A DNA stretch of 64,000 bases from Posidoniimonas polymericola. GTDB taxonomy: Bacteria > Planctomycetota > Planctomycetia > Pirellulales > Lacipirellulaceae. A program made the position numbers and the translations under genes. The stretch spans positions 392,827 through 456,826 of the forward strand of contig NZ_SJPO01000003.1 in assembly GCF_007859935.1 (NCBI RefSeq), in the 5' to 3' direction. Shown here piece by piece: positions 18,540-31,006 of this stretch. Every line of letters starts with the position of its first letter. The stretch's first letter is position 1. Below the pieces are notes generated by a model. That model was given only the letters and a program-made list of their open reading frames with translations. It was not told the DNA's origin and ran no database searches.

Positions 18540-20537
18540 TTACCGCCCGCTGAGCATCTCTTGCCGGTAACGCTTGATCACATCGGCCCGCAGCAGCAGG
18601 CCGACCAGGCGGCGGTTGTCGTCCTTGCCGACCTCGACCGGGAGGGTCTCGACGTCGCGGGCGCCGAAGTCGCGCATCGCCTCGATCAGGTTCTGCGCCG
18701 GGTGCAGGGCGAGCGTGGTCTTCAGCGCGATGTCCTCGGCGTTGACCAGCATCGGCGAGATGTCGCTGTCGAGCACGCGGTGCAGGTCCTCGGCGCGGAT
18801 GATCCCGGTCAGCTTGCCGTTTTCGTTCATCACCGGCAGGCTCTCGATCTCTGGGTTCTGGCGGGCGATGCGGATGATCTCCAGCGCGTTGTCCTCCGGG
18901 TGCAGCGTCGGGAAGTGCCGGACCATCACGTCGCGAACCATGATGTGGTCGAGGTTGTGCAGGTCGTGCCCACGCGCGATCCGTTCGCCGCGGCGGCTGA
19001 GCTTCTTGTAGTAGATGCTCTCGGGGTCGATCACGGTCGCGACCAGGCTCGCCAGGCCGGCGGCCGCCATGATCGGCAAGATGACCTCGTAGCGGTTGGT
19101 CATCTCGTACACGATCAGGATTGCCGACAGCACGCCGTGCGTGGTGCCGGCCACCACCGCGCCCATGCCGACGATAGCGAACATGCCCGGGGCGTGGCTC
19201 GACTCGGGGAGCAGCATGTTCATCAGCAGACCGAAGCAGGCGCCGAGGGTCGCCCCCAGGTACAGCGACGGCGCGAACACTCCGCCCGACCCGCCGCCCG
19301 CGAGGGTGAGGCTGGTGAGCAGCGGCTTAAGCAGCGCCAGCGGGAGCAGCCACCAGAACTCGGCCAGCAGCCGATCGGGCTCAATCGCGACCGCCTTGGT
19401 GTCCTCGCCGTCGCGGCGCCGCTGGTACTCCTTGCCCCCTGCGACCACCAGGTCGACCAGGTCGTGCGGCTCGGTGTTCTTTGCTTTGCCGGCTACCTCG
19501 AGGTGCAGCGCGTGATCGACCACGCCGTAGCCGACGCCCATCACCGCCGGCAGGGGGCGGCCGCCCGCTTCCTTTTTCTGGACCATTTCGTCCGAGACCG
19601 ACGGCGGCCAGGCCGGGTAGAACAGACCGAACACCCCAATCACCAGTCCAAACACCACCGCCCGTTGCGGCCACTTGGGCAGCCACTGGTTGGCGACGTC
19701 CTCGGTCTTGTAGACGAGTTTTGTGAAGCCGACCGCCGCGAGCCCGGCGATCAGGCCGAGCAGCAGGTAGGCCGGGAGCTGCGACCAGGCGCCGGCGAAG
19801 TCGTACCCCTCGAGCTGGCCGAAGGCGGCCTCGAAGCGGTGCTCGCCGAAGTGCTGCTGCACAATATCGGCCACGACGCTCGCCAGCACGATCGGCGTCA
19901 GCGACTCGACCGCGAAGCTGCCGAGGATGATCTCGCTGGCGAAGATGACGCCCGCTAATGGGGCGTTGAACGTCGCGCTGATGCCCGCCGCGGCGCCGGC
20001 GGCGACCAGCACCTTCACATTGCGGGCGGAGAGCTTGAACATCTGGCCGGCCGAGCTGCCCAGGGCGCTGCCGATCTGCACGATGGGCCCTTCGCGGCCG
20101 GCCGAGGCGCCGGTCCCAATCGTCACGCCGGACGCCAGGATCTTGACGAACGCCACGAGCGGGCGGATGCGGCCGTCGTTTCTGGCGACCGCGGTGATCA
20201 CCTCGGGGACGCCGTGCCCCTGGGCCTCCGGGGCGAAGGTGCGGGTGAACCAGGTCACAAACAGCAGGCCTATTGCTGGGCTGACCAGCAGGGCGACCCC
20301 CCACCACCAGCCCTGGCCGAGGTGCTCGTTGGCCCCGCCGTAGGTGTAGTGGGTGATGGTGTCGATGATCCAGGTGAACGCCACGGCGCCGAAACCCGCG
20401 AGCAGCCCGGTTAGCCCCGCCAGGATGATGGTGAGCGTCCCCCCGGGGATGACGCCGCGGCGAGCGACCGAATCGACCGCCTCGCGCAGCACGTTTCTGA
20501 CATCGCTGCTGTCGGTCGTGGTGGGCGGGGAGGGCAT
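18540..20537 (-). CDS. ClC chloride channel/transporter with CBS domains
   Basis: A 665-residue membrane protein. ClC signatures are GTGASAGREGP (141-151, gating glutamate E149), ATFNAPLAGVIFASE (188-202) and GGSGGVFAPSLYLGA (415-429). Two CBS domains fill about 520-660 and probably sense nucleotides. It carries two polar insertions, at about 311-331 and 350-393, around the GVGYG...AL motif. The start at 20537 is chosen because earlier in-frame sequence is low-complexity and runs into serC. E149 suggests a proton-coupled chloride exchanger or channel (family knowledge). Confidence 0.93.
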   Translation of the reverse strand: MPSPPTTTDSSDVRNVLREAVDSVARRGVIPGGTLTIILAGLTGLLAGFGAVAFTWIIDTITHYTYGGANEHLGQGWWWGVALLVSPAIGLLFVTWFTRTFAPEAQGHGVPEVITAVARNDGRIRPLVAFVKILASGVTIGTGASAGREGPIVQIGSALGSSAGQMFKLSARNVKVLVAAGAAAGISATFNAPLAGVIFASEIILGSFAVESLTPIVLASVVADIVQQHFGEHRFEAAFGQLEGYDFAGAWSQLPAYLLLGLIAGLAAVGFTKLVYKTEDVANQWLPKWPQRAVVFGLVIGVFGLFYPAWPPSVSDEMVQKKEAGGRPLPAVMGVGYGVVDHALHLEVAGKAKNTEPHDLVDLVVAGGKEYQRRRDGEDTKAVAIEPDRLLAEFWWLLPLALLKPLLTSLTLAGGGSGGVFAPSLYLGATLGACFGLLMNMLLPESSHAPGMFAIVGMGAVVAGTTHGVLSAILIVYEMTNRYEVILPIMAAAGLASLVATVIDPESIYYKKLSRRGERIARGHDLHNLDHIMVRDVMVRHFPTLHPEDNALEIIRIARQNPEIESLPVMNENGKLTGIIRAEDLHRVLDSDISPMLVNAEDIALKTTLALHPAQNLIEAMRDFGARDVETLPVEVGKDDNRRLVGLLLRADVIKRYRQEMLSGR

Positions 20538-20841
20538 GCTCGGGCCGGGGGTGGGGCGGCGGCGCCAGAGGCAGGCCGGTCCCTGTGGGGCCCTGCACTG
20601 ACCGTTGCCGGCGAATCCTTCAGCGTAGGCGCCAGGGCCGCAAGGTTCTAGGGTGACTACTCCCCCCGGGGGCGGGTTGCGCCGCGGCGAGGAAATCGCA
20701 CGTCTTTTGAGCCCGGGCCCCTTAGCGGGCGGGCGAGGTGAGCGGTAGAATAACGTCCTTTTCAGCCGCCCCGCAGCAGCCCACAGGGCCGCCCGAATGG
20801 GTTGCCGGCGACCCCCACAGCCCCGCATCGCTTCGACCGCC
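20538..20841. other. Divergent promoter region clcA-like/serC
   Basis: 304 bp between the leftward ClC gene and rightward serC. No gene or clear hairpin is seen; it presumably holds both promoters. Confidence 0.5.
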
Positions 20842-21930
20842 ATGGATGAGAGAGTCTTCAACTTTTCGGCCGGCCCGGCCGTTCTGCCCGTCCCCGTCCT
20901 CGAGCAGATCCGCGACGAGATGCTCTGCCTGCCGGGCGCGGGCGCCTCGATTATGGAGATCAGCCACCGCGGCGGGCCGTTCACCGAGATCATCCACTCT
21001 GCCGAGGCCAACCTCCGCAAGCTGCTCGATATCTCGGACGACTACGCCGTCCTGTTCCTGCAGGGCGGCAGCCGTTTGCAGTTCTCGATGGTCCCCATCA
21101 ACCTGCTGGGCGAGGGACAGTCGGCCGACTACATCCTGACCGGCTCGTGGGGCAAGAAGGCGATGGAGGAGGCCCAGAAGGAAGGGCAGACCCGCGTCGC
21201 GTACACCGCCAAGGGGTCGGGCTTCGACCACGTCCCCGAGCAGGGCGACCTCGACCTCGACCCGCAGGCGGCCTACTGCCACTACACCTGCAACGAGACC
21301 ATCGAGGGCGTGCAGTTCAACGGCGAACCCGACACGGGCGGCGTGCCGCTCGTCTGCGACGCCTCGAGCGACTTCCTGCACCGCAAGCTCGACATCAGCC
21401 GCTACGGCATGGTCTACGCCTGCGCCCAGAAGAACGCCGGCCCCTCGGGCGTGACGATCGTCATCATGCGGAAGGACCTGGCCGAGCGCTCCGACGCCAA
21501 CCTCCCCTCGTACCTGAGCTACGCGAACCACATCAAGGAGGAGTCGCTCGGCAACACGCCGCCGACCTTCGCGATCTACGTGGTCGACCTGGTCACCAAG
21601 TGGCTGCTGAACGACATCGGCGGCCTGGACAAGATGTTCGAGCAGAACAAGACCAAGGCGCTCAAGCTGTACGACGTGATCGACGCCCACAGCGACCTCT
21701 ACAAGGGCCACGCCCAGCCGAGCAGCCGCAGCGTGATGAACGTCACTTTTAACCTGCCGTCGGACGAGCTGACCAGCAAGTTCCTCGGCGAGGCCAAGAA
21801 GCACAAGCTCGAAGCGCTGAAGGGCCACCGCTCGGTCGGCGGCATCCGCGCCTCGATCTACAACGCGATGCCGGTTGAAGGCGTCGACGCGTTGGCGTCG
21901 TTCATGAAGGAATTCGCCAAGAACGCTTAG
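20842..21930 (+). CDS. serC: Phosphoserine aminotransferase
   Basis: A 362-residue PLP enzyme converting 3-phosphohydroxypyruvate and glutamate to phosphoserine, and acting in pyridoxine synthesis. The N-terminus NFSAGPAVLP, the motif EISHRG (39-44), the phosphate-binding FLQGGSRLQF, and the PLP lysine K197 in ACAQKNAGPSG are all present. The start is the ATG before DERVFNFSAGP; an upstream in-frame ATG would add an unrelated leader. It is followed 84 bp later by serA on the same strand, so the first two steps of serine synthesis are probably co-transcribed. Confidence 0.97.
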   Translation: MDERVFNFSAGPAVLPVPVLEQIRDEMLCLPGAGASIMEISHRGGPFTEIIHSAEANLRKLLDISDDYAVLFLQGGSRLQFSMVPINLLGEGQSADYILTGSWGKKAMEEAQKEGQTRVAYTAKGSGFDHVPEQGDLDLDPQAAYCHYTCNETIEGVQFNGEPDTGGVPLVCDASSDFLHRKLDISRYGMVYACAQKNAGPSGVTIVIMRKDLAERSDANLPSYLSYANHIKEESLGNTPPTFAIYVVDLVTKWLLNDIGGLDKMFEQNKTKALKLYDVIDAHSDLYKGHAQPSSRSVMNVTFNLPSDELTSKFLGEAKKHKLEALKGHRSVGGIRASIYNAMPVEGVDALASFMKEFAKNA

Positions 21931-22014
21931 GGGCATCTTCCGCTGCCAACCCGATAAAGCGCCGGGCCACCGGCCCGATCACCAACACCCAACCCGCTAC
22001 CACGCACCACTGCC

Positions 22015-23640
22015 ATGCCAAGCGTTATCGTCCTGGATGACTTGTCGCAAGAGGGCCTCGACCTGCTCGACGCCGCCGAAGGGATCACCTACGAGGTCCG
22101 CACCGGACTCAAGGGAGACGACCTCCGCCAGGCCCTCTCCGAGTTCGACGGCGCGATCTGCCGCAGCGGCGTCAAGCTGACGCCGGACGTGCTCGAGGGC
22201 CAGACCAAGCTGAAGGCCGTGGTGCGGGCGGGCGTCGGCACCGACAACATCGACAAGCCTGCCGCCACCCGCGCCGGCATCGTCGTGATGAACACCCCGG
22301 CCGGCAACACGATCAGCACCGCGGAGCACGCCTTCGCCCTGATGCTGGCCATGAGCCGCAACGTGGCCCCCGCCTACCAGAGCCTGCTCGAGGGACGCTG
22401 GGACCGCAAGAAGTTCATGGGCACGCAGCTCGCCGGCAAGACGCTCGGCGTGGTCGGGCTGGGCCGCATCGGCCTGGCGCTGGTCGAACGGGCCCAGGCG
22501 TTCGAGATGAACGTCATCGGCTACGACCCGTTCATGTCGGCCGAGCGGGCCGCTGAGCTCGGCATCGAACTGGTCGCCAAGGTCCCCGACATGCTGCCAA
22601 AGATCGACTACTTGTCGGTCCACACGCCGCTGACCGAAGAGACCAAGGACATGATCGACGCCGCCGCGCTGGAGATCATCAAGCCGGGCGCACGGCTGGT
22701 GAACGCCGCCCGCGGCGGGATCTACAACGAGGCCGCGTTGGTCGAGGGCCTCAAGAGCGGCAAGCTGGCCGGCGTCGCGCTGGACGTCTACCCCGACGAG
22801 CCGTGCACCGACAGCCCGCTGTTCGGCATGCCGGGCGTGGTCTGCACGCCGCACCTGGGGGCCAGCACCGAGGAGGCCCAGACCAATGTCGCGGTGGAGG
22901 CGGTCGAGCTGCTGACCGCGTTCCTGATGACCGGCGCCATCCGCTGTGCGGTCAACGTGCCGTCGGTCGACCCGAAGACGCTGGAGTCGGTCCGCGGGTA
23001 CCTGGACGTCTCGCACCGGCTGGGCCGGATGGCGGCGGGCATCGCCCCCAGCGGGATCACCAGCTGCAAGCTGCACTACCGCGGCGAGGTCTGCGAACGC
23101 GACACCAAGCTGCTGACCTCGGCCTTCGCCGCCGGCCTGCTCGAGGGGGCGATGGAGGAGTCGGTCAACCTGATCAACGCCGAGACCCTGCTCCGCGACC
23201 GCGGCATCGAGGTGGTCGAGGAGTGCCGCAGCGACATGGGCGCGTTCCGCTCGTCGATCTCGGTCGAGGTGACCGCCGGCGGCGTCACCCGGCAGATCGC
23301 TGGCACACTGTTCGGCCAGAACATGCCCCGGCTGGTCGGCATCGACGACTACCGCCTCGAGGCGTTCCTCGACGGCTGCCTGCTGGTGTTCTGCCACAAG
23401 GACGTGCCGGGCATCATCGGGGGCATCGGCGCCGCGCTGGGCGGGCACAATGTGAACATCGCTCAGATGGCGGTCGGCCGCGCCGGCAACCAGCCCGGCG
23501 GCGGCGCCATCGGCGTGCTGAACCTGGACGGCGAGCCCCCACAGGCCGCGCTGGACGACATCCTCAAGATCAACGGCATCACCAGCGCCACCGTGGTGCA
23601 CCTGCCGGCCGCCGGGTCGCTGCCCAGCTGGCTCGGTTGA
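22015..23640 (+). CDS. serA: D-3-phosphoglycerate dehydrogenase, long form
   Basis: A 541-residue enzyme catalysing the first committed step of serine synthesis (3-phosphoglycerate to 3-phosphohydroxypyruvate). The NAD-binding motif GLGRIGLAL, the catalytic arginine region NAARGGIYNE and the PHLGASTEEAQ histidine motif are present. An intervening (ASB) domain spans about 320-450 and a C-terminal ACT domain about 455-530, the architecture of the long form that serine can inhibit. It directly follows serC. No serB is in the window. Confidence 0.97.
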   Translation: MPSVIVLDDLSQEGLDLLDAAEGITYEVRTGLKGDDLRQALSEFDGAICRSGVKLTPDVLEGQTKLKAVVRAGVGTDNIDKPAATRAGIVVMNTPAGNTISTAEHAFALMLAMSRNVAPAYQSLLEGRWDRKKFMGTQLAGKTLGVVGLGRIGLALVERAQAFEMNVIGYDPFMSAERAAELGIELVAKVPDMLPKIDYLSVHTPLTEETKDMIDAAALEIIKPGARLVNAARGGIYNEAALVEGLKSGKLAGVALDVYPDEPCTDSPLFGMPGVVCTPHLGASTEEAQTNVAVEAVELLTAFLMTGAIRCAVNVPSVDPKTLESVRGYLDVSHRLGRMAAGIAPSGITSCKLHYRGEVCERDTKLLTSAFAAGLLEGAMEESVNLINAETLLRDRGIEVVEECRSDMGAFRSSISVEVTAGGVTRQIAGTLFGQNMPRLVGIDDYRLEAFLDGCLLVFCHKDVPGIIGGIGAALGGHNVNIAQMAVGRAGNQPGGGAIGVLNLDGEPPQAALDDILKINGITSATVVHLPAAGSLPSWLG

Positions 23641-23652
23641 GAGTCGGTGAGG

Positions 23653-23699
23653 CCTAGCGGCACGTGCCACGGTCCGCCTGCGGCTCCGTGGCCCCTAGG
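23653..23699. terminator. Hairpin after serA, possible terminator
   Basis: CCTAG (23653-23657) can pair with CTAGG (23695-23699), enclosing GCCACGG (23666-23672) paired with CCGTGGC (23686-23692). No T-run follows, so termination is uncertain. Confidence 0.35.
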
Positions 23700-23902
23700 T
23701 CACTGCGGTCCCGGACTTAATGGACTAATCGTTAGAACCCCCACTGTGGGGGCTGCGTATTGATCGTAGCGCGCCGGGCCCGCGTGTCGTGGCCGCGCAC
23801 TTCGTTTACAATGACCCGTTCCGCGTCGCCCCGTTTCTCTTCTCGGTGGGGCCGCAGGCAGAACCGCTCAGAATCCCGTACAACGGAACCCAGGTGACCC
23901 CG

Positions 23903-25261
23903 ATGAACTCTCTTTGCAACCCGCTGCTGCCGGCCCTCCGACACGCCGCGGCCGTGGCGATCGCCGCGACGCTGCTGGCCGGCGCCGCGCAGGCCCAAAT
24001 CACCAACGAGGCGCTCATCGGAGACGCCGTCTCGGACGCCGACTCCTCGCGCTACTCGGACGTCGGGAACGCTATCGAGCGCTACGGCAACCGCGACATC
24101 GTCGCCGCCCGCACCTTCCTCGAGACCGCCAAGCGGAAGAGCCCCAAGCTGCCGCCGGTCGCCGTGATGCTGGCCAAGATGCACGCCCTGGCGGGCAACT
24201 CCAAGGCGATCCGCCCGGCGCTGGAGGACTGCATCACCGAGGCCCCCGACGACCCCGAGCCGTACCTGATCCTCGCCGAGGAGGCGATCCGCGGCAACCG
24301 CACCATCGAGGCCGACGCGCTGTTCGACAAGGCGGTCAAGCTGATGAACGAGTTCGACAGCAACGCCAAGCGGAAGCGTGACTTCCAGATCCGCGCCTAC
24401 AGCGGCCGCACCCGCATCGCCCAGGCCCGCAAGAAGTGGGACCAGGCCGAGTCCGACCTCAAGGCCCTGCTGGAGGTCGACCCGGAGAACGCCGCCGCGA
24501 ACTTCGCCCAGGGGCAGATCCTGTTCGTGATGGAGCCGCCACGCGCCCGGGAAGGCCTGGCCGCGTTCGACAGGGCCCGCAAGCTCAACGACAAGCTCGA
24601 CCACCCGTACGTGGCGGCCGGCAAGACCTTCGAGAGCCAGGGCAAGTCGAAGGAGGCTATGCAGTACTTCGAGGGCGCCTACAAGTCCGCCAAGGACGAC
24701 GAGTCGGTGCTGGTCGCGTACGGCCAGGCGCTGCTCCGTGAGGACAAGGTCGAGCAGGCCGAGAAGGTCCTGGCGGCGGGTCTCAGCACGCACCCGGACT
24801 CCCCCAACCTGTGGCTGCTGCGCGGCGTCGCGGCCCGCATGAAGGGCGACCTCGACCAGGCCGAGAAGAACCTGATCAAGACCGTCTCGCTCGCGCCGGC
24901 CAACTCGGTCGCCTACGGGCAGCTGGCGCTGACCCTGATCGAGAGCTCTGTCGAAGAGACCAAGCTCCGCGCGCTGAGCTTCGCCGCGACCAGTCAGAAG
25001 CTGGCCCCGGAGAACCCCGACACCAACATCACGCTGGCGTGGTCGCTGTACGAGAACGGCCAGGCCCGCCAGGCGTCGAGCCTGCTGCAGAACCTGAAGC
25101 TCGGCAACATCGACCCCGACTCGACCCTGCTGCTGGCCAAGATCCTAATGATCAACAATCAGAAGGAAGGCGCCAAGAAGCTGCTGACGCAGGCCCTCGA
25201 GGACACGCGGCACATCTTTGTGAAGCGTGGCGAGGCCGAGAAGATGCTGGCCAGCCTGTAG
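23903..25261 (+). CDS. Exported TPR-repeat protein
   Basis: A 452-residue protein with a signal peptide (charged N-region, then AAAVAIAATLLAGAAQA at about 16-31). The rest is helical tetratricopeptide repeats, with typical A.G......A...F..A..... patterns from about 60 to the end. It is probably a periplasmic scaffold or assembly factor; no catalytic domain is seen. The ATG at 23903 is chosen because it begins the signal peptide. A strong hairpin terminator follows the stop. Confidence 0.85.
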   Translation: MNSLCNPLLPALRHAAAVAIAATLLAGAAQAQITNEALIGDAVSDADSSRYSDVGNAIERYGNRDIVAARTFLETAKRKSPKLPPVAVMLAKMHALAGNSKAIRPALEDCITEAPDDPEPYLILAEEAIRGNRTIEADALFDKAVKLMNEFDSNAKRKRDFQIRAYSGRTRIAQARKKWDQAESDLKALLEVDPENAAANFAQGQILFVMEPPRAREGLAAFDRARKLNDKLDHPYVAAGKTFESQGKSKEAMQYFEGAYKSAKDDESVLVAYGQALLREDKVEQAEKVLAAGLSTHPDSPNLWLLRGVAARMKGDLDQAEKNLIKTVSLAPANSVAYGQLALTLIESSVEETKLRALSFAATSQKLAPENPDTNITLAWSLYENGQARQASSLLQNLKLGNIDPDSTLLLAKILMINNQKEGAKKLLTQALEDTRHIFVKRGEAEKMLASL

Positions 25262-25341
25262 CCGGCGAGCCGCTTCCCGAACGGGGTCTCGCCGCCGGAA
25301 GCCGGCTGCGCTCCCGACCGGGAAAGCCCAAGTAGAAATAA

Positions 25342-25383
25342 AAAGGTCGTGGCAGGTCGATCCGTCGTCCTGCCACGACCTTT
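25342..25383. terminator. Bidirectional hairpin terminator
   Basis: A 15-bp stem, AAAGGTCGTGGCAGG (25342-25356) with CCTGCCACGACCTTT (25369-25383), around a 12-base loop. It is A-rich on one flank and T-rich on the other, between the stops of the convergent TPR and FG-GAP genes. The rest of this 320-bp spacer holds nothing else recognisable. Confidence 0.85.
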
Positions 25384-25582
25384 ATCCTGAAGCAAGACAC
25401 ACGCGAGCGTGTCTCGCCCTCCCGTTTCCTGGTTTTAAGTATCGGCCGGCCGGGTCGTTGGGGTGAGAGGAATCTTCCGGTTCTGGCGGGTTCGCATTAT
25501 CCTGCGGTCGGTAGCGTGTTAATCTGTGACGCTTGCGGTCGCTGCGCAGGCGGCTGCTCAGCCCTGCGTTCATTCCTAACGG

Positions 25583-29326
<3,744 letters not shown>

Positions 29327-29335
29327 TGTAGTGGG

Positions 29336-29373
29336 AAAAAAAGAGCCCCATGACTGCGGCAGCCATGGGGCTC
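29336..29373 (-). terminator. Terminator of PEP-CTERM gene
   Basis: In the leftward direction GAGCCCCATG (29373-29364) pairs with CATGGGGCTC (29352-29343) around an 11-base loop, followed by seven T (29342-29336). It lies 50 bp past the PEP-CTERM stop and just before the FG-GAP gene start, so the two genes are transcribed separately. Confidence 0.9.
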
Positions 29374-29422
29374 GTAGAAGTAGTCAGTCTTGCGTTGACG
29401 AGCGTTCTCGTCAACGACCGTA

Positions 29423-30115
29423 CTAGCGACGACGCACGTAGCCACCTAGGCCAAGCACGCCGAGGCTCACCAGCGCCAGGCTGCCCGGCTCAGGCACGCC
29501 AACGATCTCAATGCCGTTAATCGGTGCGCGGAACGTGTTGGCGCCGCCCGACGTGACGTTGATCACATCGCCGGTAACGCCGGTGAACAGCAGGTAGTTC
29601 TCGCCCTCGACGAAGGTCGTGAACGGATCAGAGTCGGTCAGCGACTGGGTGACGCCGTTGACCGTCCACTCACCGCCGCGGGCTTGGTCGCTGTCGCCCT
29701 GGACGTAGACGTAGACGTTGTACGCCGGGTTCCCCAACGCGCCATCAACGCCGCTTACGGTAATGACCGGAGGGGTGAGGGGGTCATCGTCGTAGTCGAG
29801 ATACCCGCTCATCAACTGGGCGTCGCCGCCGGCGCCCTGATCGCGGGCGCCGCTGCGCCAAGTGTTGGCGGAGGTCCACTCGACCGAGGCTGAGGTGGCT
29901 GCGCCGGAGCCGCTCATGAGGTCCATGGCAGAGCCCGTGGCCCCGGTGAAGTTGTTCCAGTTTTCCGTGCCAAGCACGCCTGCCGCTTGGGTGACCGTCG
30001 CGGTTGCGGTGTCCGGGTCGTCAGCGGCAAAATTTAGTGCGAGTGAGTCGGCGTGAACCGCGGAAGCAGCGGCGCCGAGCACTAGGAAAGAGAAGAGGAA
30101 GAGTACGCGTCTCAT
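29423..30115 (-). CDS. PEP-CTERM sorted surface protein
   Basis: A 230-residue exported protein. A signal peptide (MRRVLFLFSFLVLGA) is followed by a beta-rich, D/T/G-rich domain of unknown function, then the C-terminal VPEPGSLAL, a hydrophobic segment and YVRRR, a textbook PEP-CTERM exosortase signal. The ATG at 30115 follows a purine-rich AAAGGG about 12 bp upstream; a TTG further upstream would only add six residues. A strong terminator follows. Confidence 0.85.
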   Translation of the reverse strand: MRRVLFLFSFLVLGAAASAVHADSLALNFAADDPDTATATVTQAAGVLGTENWNNFTGATGSAMDLMSGSGAATSASVEWTSANTWRSGARDQGAGGDAQLMSGYLDYDDDPLTPPVITVSGVDGALGNPAYNVYVYVQGDSDQARGGEWTVNGVTQSLTDSDPFTTFVEGENYLLFTGVTGDVINVTSGGANTFRAPINGIEIVGVPEPGSLALVSLGVLGLGGYVRRR

Positions 30116-31006
30116 GAGACAAAGCCCTTTCAAAAAGAGAGACTACCAGGATGCATGGGCTATAAACCCGGAGCTAATTGGCTTCCGCCAGCTTGCCATG
30201 ACGGCGCCGAGCGCAAGCATTCAGCAGCAGCACGCTAACTAAGACAAACGCCAAGAACAGCGGAGAAAAGTATTGGGGAGGACACGGGTTAGCGTCGCAC
30301 CCACGGACCTGAGAACCCCGATGAGAATACACAGCAGCTTGCCCAGATTCAATTCGGTTTCTTGTTTTTCTTGGTTTTTTGTAGGATTATTCACGCTTTC
30401 AGTCAGGCAGCACGGTATCTCCAAAGTCCAACTCAGGCGGCACAACGGGCTGATGGAGGATTGAATCCGGCAGATTTCCTCCGCTCTTGCCCTCTGCCGA
30501 TCGAAGCCGTTCTGCCTAGTGGAGCCTTCCTAGCCGCAGTTTGCTCATCATGAAGTGATACTCCTCCAACCGGGGGGCGGGGATTCGCCGACTCGGACGG
30601 GGGGCGGGGATTCGCCGACTCGGACGCGAGCCGCAACAAGCCCTGGTTTCGTCTTGCGGCTTTGTCAAACTGGGCGTGCCGATGTTCTGCCGAAAAGCGG
30701 ACGCCACCACGACGCCTCGCTATCCAACCTGCGCTCGTAGCAGTTTCACAGGCCCTGCCAGGCGCCACGTTTCGACTCGTGACTCGGCGCTGCAGCGCGA
30801 GGGGGATGTGTGCTTCTTGACACCGCGTGATCGTGCATTGAGGGGGAACGCTTGTTTCGGACAGCTCGGAGGCCTATTTTGGTTGGGAAGGCGTGTCCCG
30901 CCCAGCCAGAGTTGAGTCGCCAGCAGTGCGTTTTGAAGCGGCGTTGCACGGGGTACAGTGCAGGCTCCGGACATTGCTCTCCTACGACAAGACACCAGTC
31001 GATCGC
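30116..31006. other. Intergenic region, 891 bp, no gene
   Basis: Between the leftward PEP-CTERM gene and the rightward sulfatase gene. It is less GC-rich around 30340-30400 and contains a perfect 27-bp tandem repeat (listed separately). Frames crossing it have low-complexity translations. It presumably holds the two promoters, and I see nothing else. Confidence 0.5.
30572..30625. repeat. 27-bp perfect tandem repeat x2
   Basis: Two identical adjacent units, 30572-30598 and 30599-30625, each starting GGGGGGCGGGG and ending CGACTCGGAC. They lie in the intergenic region upstream of the sulfatase gene. Confidence 0.9.

Noticed and set aside
18456..19958. Rightward 500-residue frame over the ClC gene
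   Set aside because: Rich in Q, H, R and D with no domain; antisense to a well-supported ClC gene.
21997..23670. Leftward 557-residue frame over serA
   Set aside because: serA carries all family motifs; the opposite frame shows only composition bias.
30433..30768. Leftward frame of 111 residues spanning the 27-bp repeat
   Set aside because: The translation is dominated by the repeated non-coding DNA and there is no ribosome binding site or domain.
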